Positions 1 through 5,046 of a DNA stretch of 5,626 nucleotides are shown here, in pieces. The stretch covers positions 1 through 5,626 of the forward strand of contig CALBTS010000638.1 in NCBI GenBank assembly GCA_937968035.1. Direction: 5' to 3'. The number at the start of each line of letters is the position of its first letter. Position 1 is the first letter of the stretch. The position numbers and the translations under genes are program-made. Source of the DNA: an uncultured Methanomethylovorans sp. Lineage in GTDB: Archaea; Halobacteriota; Methanosarcinia; Methanosarcinales; Methanosarcinaceae. The notes beneath the pieces were generated by a model. The model did no database searches. It saw nothing but the letters and a program-made list of their open reading frames with translations, and was not told where the DNA came from.

Positions 1-4
1 TGTA

Positions 5-44
5 GTACATTCTTATTTGCGAAAAAACGTACATTGTTATTTGC
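5..44. repeat. Imperfect 24-nt period direct repeat
   Basis: GTACATTCTTATTTGC (5-20) recurs as GTACATTGTTATTTGC (29-44) with one mismatch in 16 and a period of exactly 24 nt. It lies at the window edge, so more copies could lie to the left. It could be a tandem binding site or a recombinase arm site. Nothing here decides between them. Confidence 0.6.
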
Positions 45-122
45 CGTTTACAGATACAAAATTGATTATATTCAATTGAACATTTGAGGCTCGTCCTTAC
101 TTCTTAATCAGACAGTTGACCG

Positions 123-178
123 AGAGGCGGTACGTCCAACCTCCACCGAGATGAGGCAATGAGTACCGCCTCTTTTTT
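123..178 (+). terminator. Terminator-like long hairpin with T6 tail
   Basis: AGAGGCGGTAC (123-133) and GTACCGCCTCT (163-173) are perfect 11-bp arms, and the run of T continues to 178. The 29-nt loop contains a smaller possible stem, CCTC (140-143) with GAGG (153-156). The T-run follows on the plus strand, so it would stop rightward transcription, perhaps of a gene ending left of or near base 87. The large loop is atypical for a simple intrinsic terminator, so a structured RNA or a folded recombination site is an alternative. Confidence 0.5.
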
Positions 179-228
179 GCTGCCATTTTTGCGCTTTTGG
201 TTGCGCATTCGGGACCCTGGGATCTGAG

Positions 229-258
229 ATGTCAAGTGGCAAATGTGCCACTTGACAT
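229..258. repeat. Perfect palindrome, 13-bp arms, 4-nt spacer
   Basis: ATGTCAAGTGGCA (229-241) and its exact reverse complement TGCCACTTGACAT (246-258) are separated by AATG. No T-run follows on either side, so it does not look like an intrinsic terminator. The arm recurs at 352-364. It could be an operator for a dimeric regulator, a cruciform, or part of a mobile-element or transfer-origin region. Confidence 0.75.
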
Positions 259-351
259 AATAATAAAGACCCAATCCAATTACGAGTGTCAGTACATCTT
301 TGCTATTAACTATGACCGCCTTGGCCATATGAAGTAACACAGATTTCTGAT

Positions 352-364
352 ATTTGCCACTTGA
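352..364 (+). repeat. Third copy of the TGCCACTTGA palindrome arm
   Basis: ATTTGCCACTTG (352-363) is the exact reverse complement of CAAGTGGCAAAT (233-244). TGCCACTTGA (355-364) also exactly repeats 246-255. A 12-nt exact match this close to the palindrome is unlikely to be chance, and suggests several sites for one protein or a decayed larger inverted repeat bounding 233-363. Confidence 0.55.
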
Positions 365-376
365 GATATAAAACAC

Positions 377-397
377 CCATGGGGGCCTCCCCCTTGG
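377..397. repeat. G5/C5 hairpin 1
   Basis: GGGGG (381-385) and CCCCC (389-393) pair around a 3-nt loop. The stem extends past one T-T mismatch by CCA (377-379) with TGG (395-397). It sits in a GC-rich patch (about 374-445) that contrasts with the AT-rich surroundings. A similar hairpin follows at 431. Confidence 0.5.
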
Positions 398-430
398 ATT
401 CGAGCCCTGCCTCCCGAACTTCTCCCTGTA

Positions 431-444
431 GGGGGTATCCCCCC
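431..444. repeat. G5/C5 hairpin 2
   Basis: GGGGG (431-435) pairs with CCCCC within the C6 run at 439-444 around a loop of 3 or 4 nt. It has the same design as the hairpin at 377-397, starting 50 nt after that one's G-run. Confidence 0.5.
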
Positions 445-494
445 TTACTTATTGTTTACCTGTTACTTAGACATAACTTCAATGGCGTAAATCA

Positions 495-518
495 AAAAAA
501 TAAATTCTGCAGAAATTT
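495..518. repeat. A-tract / TTCTGCAGAA element, copy 1
   Basis: An A-tract runs into AAATTCTGCAGAAATTT (502-518), centred on the 10-bp palindrome TTCTGCAGAA. A near-identical element lies 99 nt to the right. On the minus strand the palindrome is followed by a T-rich run, so a weak leftward terminator is possible. Confidence 0.5.
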
Positions 519-596
519 CATCGGAAATCCGACTCACTTTCAAAATATTTGTTTTACCCGAAAACCTTAGAATCAACAATAATCGGGGATTCGATG

Positions 597-618
597 AAAA
601 AAATTCTGCAGAAAATTT
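597..618. repeat. A-tract / TTCTGCAGAA element, copy 2
   Basis: An A-tract runs into AAATTCTGCAGAAAATTT (601-618). It shares with copy 1 the A-tract, the TTCTGCAGAA palindrome and a following TTTC, and differs by one extra A. The pair could be regulatory binding sites or remnants of a duplicated element. Confidence 0.5.
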
Positions 619-714
619 CTTGGACCTCAGACTAATGGTGATACATCAACATCAGAGGATTGACAGTTGAGAAAAAATTTGCGTCGAATTAGATTATTTC
701 CGAAATTTGATTTG

Positions 715-786
715 GCAGCATTTCCGATTTCTTCTTGAGGGAGTTCCCCTCCATGCAGCGAGACACAAACGGAAATGCTGCTTTTT
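715..786 (+). terminator. Terminator-like nested hairpin with T5 tail
   Basis: GCAGCATTTCCG (715-726) and CGGAAATGCTGC (770-781) are perfect 12-bp arms followed by TTTTT (782-786). The 43-nt loop encloses a second stem, GAGGG (737-741) with CCCTC (747-751). The T-run orientation fits rightward transcription, although no plus-strand gene is evident to its left. It lies about 100 nt past the end of the leftward operon, but the minus-strand flank has no clear T-run. The architecture matches the hairpin at 123-178. Confidence 0.5.
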
Positions 787-882
787 ATTCCCCCAATATA
801 ATAGAGGATAGGGCGGTTGGACGGGAAATAGTATACCAGAACTGGTTGGTAGGAGCAACTATCCTGAAGTGTCTATGAATTG

Positions 883-1119
883 TTACGATTGAAGATATTG
901 GATGTCCTTTTTCATTCTCAACTCATGAGCTTGGTCTTCCGTTAATCCGATAAACTCAGACTCAATAAAGTTGATCTCATCTGGGTAGAATTCAAATAGT
1001 ACCTTCTCCTGCCCGTCGGTGAATTGGACTTTTACCTGTGGCATTGCATCGAGCATTCCTTCGGGCATTGACCTTGGATATGGGCTTATCGTGCATTGTG
1101 ATATCAGTGAGTTCTGCAT
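883..1119 (-). CDS. Small conserved-looking protein of unknown function
   Basis: This 78-residue product is acidic and soluble-looking, with no membrane segment. The core (about residues 26-78) begins MPQVKVQFTDGQEKVLFEF and continues through FYPDEINF, ESEFIGLT and a C-terminal helix ending YLQS. I recall small uncharacterised Bacteroidetes proteins with similar FYPDE...EFIGLT motifs, but no function is known to me. It is the last gene of the leftward run, 40 nt after the methyltransferase stop, so it is probably cotranscribed with it. The start is uncertain. ATG codons at 1119, 1068, 1056 and 1044 are all in frame. AAGG lies 3 nt before the 1068 ATG, and AAGGA lies 12 nt before the 1044 ATG. 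The stretch PYPRSMPEGM before the core looks protein-like, which favours a longer form. Confidence 0.65.
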   Translation of the reverse strand: MQNSLISQCTISPYPRSMPEGMLDAMPQVKVQFTDGQEKVLFEFYPDEINFIESEFIGLTEDQAHELRMKKDIQYLQS

Positions 1120-1159
1120 TGAATTACTTGTTAATGTTTTAAATAGGTCAATTAACTCA

Positions 1160-2911
1160 TCACTCGAAGTTTAACGTCCCTTGCTGGTTTTTTGACCCAG
1201 TTTTATCCTCTGAGACTCCATTAGTCTTTACTGCTACACATGCGTCGCTCCATGTCTGAAACAATTGGTTAATGATCTCAATTGGATATTTGCCGACAGT
1301 TGAGTATTCTTCCTTGATAGGAAGATGCCCCAATGTCTGTGCAACCCTCTTGACGTCTAATTGTATTTCCTTCTTTGTGTATCCAGTGTTGTTTTTAGCC
1401 ATCCGAGGAACTCTACTATTTTTTGAAAGAAGTTTTTTCGGCTCTTTCCTGAAAGGATCTAATCCTAATTTAATTTCCGAATGCCTTTTAAGTGCAATTT
1501 TGTGATAATCAGATGAAGCCTCAATTCCAATATATCTCCTATTTAATTGCTGGGCACAGAGCGTAGTAGTCCCAGCACCATTGAAACAATCCAGAACTAT
1601 TTCTCCCTCTTCCGTAAAAACAGATATCAACCTGTACATTAACGTAGGAGGTAACTGACATGGATGATCTACTCGCCTACTATTGTGTTTTAATCTATGA
1701 ATGTCCCACCATATATCTGTGATATCATTTTCGCGAGTGTTCTGATCTGAATTGTTTCTTTTGTTTATACAAGATTCGCGAAGACAATAGCCAACCTTTA
1801 ATGGTCTGAGGGACTTAAATGATTTCGACACATTACTTATCTCTTTGAGACCACCAATAGAGGTATATTTAGGTAGCTCACGGCTCTCTCCCTTCGCAAA
1901 ACATAATATTGAATAATGTGCTGGCATGATCTGACGCACTGGAAAGGATAATCCATCCCATACGATCCAGTTCTGAAAGGTTAAAATCGATTTAAGGTAC
2001 TCGAAATGTCTTATTGACCATAACGGTATATTAAGGACACATAAAGTTCTATTCGGCTTTAATATACGTGCTAATTCATACAGCCAATTATCACACCAGG
2101 CGAAGTACTCCTCGATTTCTTTATCATCATTATAGCCTGCATATTTTTTGTTTACATTATATGGCGGGTCAACAAAAATAAAATCGATAGAATTATCAGG
2201 TATTTTTTGAAGTTCTTCTATGCAATCTCCGTTTATTAGAATCGAGGGATTATTAAATTCGTTTACATGTTCAGACCATTCTGAGGCTAGAATAGCTTGA
2301 TTAAATTGTATTGGTTCTGGTGATCGATAGTCAAGCACAACAAGTTCATTATACTCAGGTAACCCAAACAATAAAGCGAAGTAATTAAGGAGTCTATCTA
2401 TGTCGGTATTATTGGAATAGTCAAGTTCAATTTCTTTCCATACATCAGAGATCAATGTACCGAATTCATGAAAAGTGTGTTTTTTACCACCGTAATCTTT
2501 CGTTGTTTTGTCGCAAGAAGGGCATATTGAATACTTCAATCTTGTCTCGCAATGCTTTAAGGAATATTTGTACTTTGAGTGTATAAGCGCACCAATATGT
2601 GAGTTTGCCAACTTTCGGGTCTCATTCTGAGATGATAAGTTCTTCGTTCGTATTGCTATCCAAGTTTGATACCGTAAGGTGTTCTTCAAAAAAATGTGCG
2701 TCTCAACCAATTGCTCTGTATGCCCCACACTGATTAAAACGCTTTGGGTCGATAGATTAGTAAGAATTGAACTATAAATGGACTTTAAGTCATCCATTTG
2801 CCCTAAGGGTAGAAGGACGATATACACATTATGGCCACTTTCAGAAATAGGCTCATCCAGTGGGTGTTTAGTGATTTTAAGCGGAACACTATTTTCAGAA
2901 AAGAAATCCAT
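1160..2911 (-). CDS. DNA amino-methyltransferase of an R-M system, beta class, with degenerate N-terminal duplicate
   Basis: This 583-residue protein should transfer a methyl group from S-adenosylmethionine to an exocyclic amino group in DNA, protecting sites from the adjacent nuclease. The active domain spans about residues 220-480. It has FVDPPYNV (DPPY at 248-251, the catalytic motif, most often N6-adenine), a central target-recognition region, then LDCFNGAGTT (438-449, SAM binding). The order DPPY before FxGxG marks the beta class. Residues 27-205 appear to be a decayed copy of the same fold: LKNTL..Q.WI (75-85) parallels LKSIL..Q.WI (306-316), SDVWKEI parallels TDIWWDI, and VVLDYRSPEP stands where FNGAG should be. 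Residues 510-564 resemble the homing-endonuclease-associated (HNH_repeat) module. The ATG is one base from the endonuclease stop, suggesting translational coupling. It has no strong ribosome binding site of its own. The recognition sequence cannot be read from the protein. Confidence 0.92.
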   Translation of the reverse strand: MDFFSENSVPLKITKHPLDEPISESGHNVYIVLLPLGQMDDLKSIYSSILTNLSTQSVLISVGHTEQLVETHIFLKNTLRYQTWIAIRTKNLSSQNETRKLANSHIGALIHSKYKYSLKHCETRLKYSICPSCDKTTKDYGGKKHTFHEFGTLISDVWKEIELDYSNNTDIDRLLNYFALLFGLPEYNELVVLDYRSPEPIQFNQAILASEWSEHVNEFNNPSILINGDCIEELQKIPDNSIDFIFVDPPYNVNKKYAGYNDDKEIEEYFAWCDNWLYELARILKPNRTLCVLNIPLWSIRHFEYLKSILTFQNWIVWDGLSFPVRQIMPAHYSILCFAKGESRELPKYTSIGGLKEISNVSKSFKSLRPLKVGYCLRESCINKRNNSDQNTRENDITDIWWDIHRLKHNSRRVDHPCQLPPTLMYRLISVFTEEGEIVLDCFNGAGTTTLCAQQLNRRYIGIEASSDYHKIALKRHSEIKLGLDPFRKEPKKLLSKNSRVPRMAKNNTGYTKKEIQLDVKRVAQTLGHLPIKEEYSTVGKYPIEIINQLFQTWSDACVAVKTNGVSEDKTGSKNQQGTLNFE

Positions 2912-2912
2912 T

Positions 2913-3950
2913 TTATGAGTTAATATAGTTGGTTATAAAATCAACAAGCACATCAAATTCAGGTTCAGAATATGCTACGTTGCAATGGCTATATGAACAT
3001 ATTTTACTTATTGCCGATACTCTTTGAAAATTGCCAGCCCCATCAATTACATAAGCTATTTTGTATCCCTTGTCTTCAATTTGTACAAACCTTTCCATTG
3101 CCTGACCAGACTTTCTTTCTATCGTACTATTAGTGGTTACCTGGAAACTAAGTTCAATAGCGATATACTTTGTTCTCTCACGGTTATGAATAACCAGATC
3201 GAATGTTGTAAGTGTTTTGATTCCGTTTTCTTCTTGGTTATAAATCTCAGGAATATGTCCATTTACTTTAAATACCAAACCCAGATGGCTCAGTTTATCT
3301 GTTAGATAGTTCATGAGTTTTGCCTGAGCAATCTGTCCTAGATCATTTGCTTTAGCTCCTCCAGTAATTCTACTCACCTGGATGTACCTCTGTTTAATGA
3401 ATTTTTCAAGTTCATCATCATTACCAATTAGGCCTCCTATCTGACACTCCTCAAGAATCATTGAGGTTTCATCATTAGTGCAAGAGCTCCCAAACAACAA
3501 TAAAATGATGACATCCTGATATAAAGAAGTTAGAGGCTGCTTCTTGAAAAGATTCTCCCCGTCAATTATCAGAGTATTGTTGCTAAGTCGTTTCGTTGGC
3601 AACACCTGAAACTTATAAGTGAAGTTCGAGCCACGCCATGAAAACGAAATTGTACCGTTCGGAAATAAAACAACAAAATTACTATTTACCCTTTGTAAAA
3701 ACTCGCCACCAACATTTGATAAAACCATCAGATGTTGCACGAAAAGATTGACACTAAGCTTTGCGGCATCGAGTATTGTGAAGAAATTATCTATTGAATC
3801 AACTTCAACTTTCAGAATGTTCAAAAATTGATCTTGAGTCTGTAGTAAAATTGGTATTTTACTTCTCTTGCTGGCTTCAATCAGTAATTCTTCCGACCAA
3901 AAATTGATAGCCCTAGCTCTTAAATCGTCAATAGTTCTTTTGTAGGTCAT
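2913..3950 (-). CDS. Type II-like restriction endonuclease candidate, PD-(D/E)XK-type fold
   Basis: This 345-residue protein lies directly upstream of the methyltransferase and is most likely its partner nuclease, cutting unmodified DNA. The evidence is context plus a nuclease-like C-terminal region. FDLVIHN (D251) is followed by the strand YIAIELSFQ (E266, S268, Q270), matching the D...E-x-x core of PD-(D/E)XK enzymes, except that the usual lysine of ExK is replaced by serine. The conserved-looking stretch VTTNSTIERKSGQA (271-284) carries K280, which could supply the missing lysine. The tail has AYVIDGAGNFQR (299-310) and a final VLVDFITNYI. The N-terminal half (1-190) shows no motif I recognise and may recognise DNA. 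TGG and TTG starts are not needed: the ATG at 3950 sits about 28 nt after a TACCTTTG promoter-like box. Recognition site and cleavage are unknown. It lacks signal peptide and membrane segments. Confidence 0.8.
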   Translation of the reverse strand: MTYKRTIDDLRARAINFWSEELLIEASKRSKIPILLQTQDQFLNILKVEVDSIDNFFTILDAAKLSVNLFVQHLMVLSNVGGEFLQRVNSNFVVLFPNGTISFSWRGSNFTYKFQVLPTKRLSNNTLIIDGENLFKKQPLTSLYQDVIILLLFGSSCTNDETSMILEECQIGGLIGNDDELEKFIKQRYIQVSRITGGAKANDLGQIAQAKLMNYLTDKLSHLGLVFKVNGHIPEIYNQEENGIKTLTTFDLVIHNRERTKYIAIELSFQVTTNSTIERKSGQAMERFVQIEDKGYKIAYVIDGAGNFQRVSAISKICSYSHCNVAYSEPEFDVLVDFITNYINS

Positions 3951-3977
3951 TACTCTTATGTCTTTATCGAGGTCTCA

Positions 3978-3985
3978 CAAAGGTA
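3978..3985 (-). promoter_or_regulatory. Possible -10 box (TACCTTTG) for the R-M pair
   Basis: On the minus strand these bases read TACCTTTG, an exact match to the Bacteroidetes -10 consensus TAnnTTTG, 27 nt before the endonuclease ATG. The nearest TTG upstream (minus strand of 4013-4015) is 27 nt away, longer than the usual spacing of about 19-23, so only half of a promoter is supported. If real, the R-M genes can be expressed independently of the caspase-like gene. Confidence 0.35.
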
Positions 3986-4027
3986 TAGAACCTGATCAGT
4001 TTATCGAGAAAGCAATCTTAAAATTTC

Positions 4028-4975
4028 CTAATTGGCCCGATATAATACACCCGAGCCACAAAGACATAACCGTTCCAGGTTAAACTTGGCGATAGGATTG
4101 GATCTGGCTAGAATGCTGTATTCAACGAGTAGCCTGTCGTACAATAAATTAAGCGGCTCACTAATCCATTTCGACATTATTGCAGCAAACCTCTCATTTG
4201 ATTGTTCAATCAGATCACTGTCAATATCTTCATATCCATAGAGGATAGATTCGTCAACTGAAGAGATAAACATGCCGCTGCACAGCCCCGATAAACAATT
4301 TGTTCTGGCATATTGGTCGGCATGACACCAGATAAAAATGCCACTTGATTTTTCCCTCAGAATAGGAGCCATGGAATCGTCAATTATGAATAACCCAGCT
4401 CCTGGAAATTGCCCTGGATTAACCAATCCGTATTGAAACCCATGGCCAAGTATAAGAATCCTATCATGGATTTCGATCAATACCCTCAATTCTGGTTTCG
4501 TGATACCACCTGTAACGACTGTTTTGTCTTTTAGGTTGGCATATATAGGCGACAGAAATTCTGTCGTGGGGTCTTTGGGGTGTATGACAAGGTTCTTCAT
4601 GGGGCCAATGTAAAGCCAGTTTTTAACATTGCCCAATATAATCAGAGCCAGATTCAATGGGCCAATCCGACACATTTGGTTGCCTATGTAGAACAGTTGA
4701 AAACATTGTGCCAGACCACTCAGATTTTGCACAGGTGACACTGAAACCTCATTGGTTATATTGACCCCTGTCCAGAAACAATAATCATCCTGGTCATGCA
4801 AAAAGGGATCTATTCGAACCTTATCAGGGATCTGATATAGTTGATTGAACTTAACCGATGACCTTAAAATGACATTATGACCAAATGCTGCACAAAAAAA
4901 TAATCTGTTGCAGAATAAAATGTTTTTGTCTTTATATGTTAAAATGCTAGGGTCCAGCCAAATAAATCTCCTCAA
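4028..4975 (-). CDS. Caspase-like (clan CD type) His/Cys-dyad protein, putative protease
   Basis: This 315-residue protein is probably a cytoplasmic cysteine peptidase of the caspase/gingipain/CHAT group. The region DRILILGHGFQYGL (171-184) places His178-Gly179 after a hydrophobic strand, and SGIFIWCHADQYA (211-223) places Cys217 after another hydrophobic strand, 39 residues later. This order, spacing and strand-HG / strand-C layout is that of clan CD peptidases. FIIDDSMAPILREK (196-209) and CSGMFISSVDES (232-243) flank the cysteine strand. I recall the same pattern in uncharacterised Bacteroidetes proteins. The first ~125 residues and the C-terminus are unrecognised, and the substrate is unknown. 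The start is TTG: there is no upstream ATG, and the frame is open to a stop at 5021-5023. The TTG is supported by GAAAGGG 9-15 nt upstream and by a predicted promoter at 5016-5046. It ends 77 nt before the endonuclease gene. Confidence 0.7.
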   Translation of the reverse strand: MRRFIWLDPSILTYKDKNILFCNRLFFCAAFGHNVILRSSVKFNQLYQIPDKVRIDPFLHDQDDYCFWTGVNITNEVSVSPVQNLSGLAQCFQLFYIGNQMCRIGPLNLALIILGNVKNWLYIGPMKNLVIHPKDPTTEFLSPIYANLKDKTVVTGGITKPELRVLIEIHDRILILGHGFQYGLVNPGQFPGAGLFIIDDSMAPILREKSSGIFIWCHADQYARTNCLSGLCSGMFISSVDESILYGYEDIDSDLIEQSNERFAAIMSKWISEPLNLLYDRLLVEYSILARSNPIAKFNLERLCLCGSGVLYRAN

Positions 4976-5015
4976 AGATTTGGCCCTTTCAAAAAATGCG
5001 CTTATGCTTGCGCCC

Positions 5016-5046
5016 CAAAATTAAAAATTATGAAAATGGAGTTCAA
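5016..5046 (-). promoter_or_regulatory. Bacteroidetes-type promoter for the leftward gene cluster
   Basis: On the minus strand, TTG (5046-5044) is followed after 20 nt by TAATTTTG (5023-5016), matching the Bacteroidetes pattern TTG-N19-23-TAnnTTTG. Transcription would start near 5010, about 35 nt before the TTG start codon at 4975, which supports that start. The -33 element lies inside the 5' end of the divergent NADAR gene. A GCGC...GCGC dyad (4998-5013) falls at the expected transcript start and may be an operator. Confidence 0.45.

Larger units (their letters stand above)
1..882. other. Repeat-rich stretch without a convincing complete gene
   Basis: No ORF here is convincing as a complete gene. 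The stretch holds a 24-nt period direct repeat (5-44), two long-stem hairpins followed by T-runs on the plus strand (123-178 and 715-786), a 13-bp-arm palindrome (229-258) whose arm recurs at 352-364, two G5/C5 hairpins (377-397 and 431-444) in a locally GC-rich patch, and two copies of an A-tract/TTCTGCAGAA element (about 495-518 and 597-618). At the left edge, plus-strand frame 1 is open from base 1 to a TGA at 85-87, 36 nt before the first terminator-like hairpin. It could be the last 28 codons of a gene outside the window, but frame 2 is open nearly as far, so I do not call it. Confidence 0.6.

Noticed and set aside
104..376. Minus-strand 90-codon ORF (GTG start; ATG at 328) with a hydrophobic stretch VLTLVIGLGLYYYV and a basic tail
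   Set aside because: It runs through the terminator-like hairpin and the perfect palindrome, its C-terminal half is low-quality protein sequence, and I recognise no family. A small membrane protein starting at 328 remains possible but is weakly supported.
395..418. GGATTCGAGCCC followed by CCTCCCGA, reminiscent of the T-arm and 3' end of a tRNA
   Set aside because: The T-stem does not pair around the TTCGA loop, and no matching acceptor, D or anticodon arm is present. A tRNA-end attachment remnant cannot be supported.
361..570. Plus-strand 69-codon ORF
   Set aside because: It crosses both G5/C5 hairpins and the first CTGCAG element, has no ribosome binding site, and its translation has no protein-like motif.
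502..618. CTGCAG sites as the recognition sequence of the adjacent R-M system
   Set aside because: Nothing in the endonuclease or methyltransferase lets the target be read, and two short palindromes are not evidence of specificity.
1..880. CRISPR array suggested by the density of palindromes
   Set aside because: The repeats differ from one another, and there is no regular repeat-spacer spacing.
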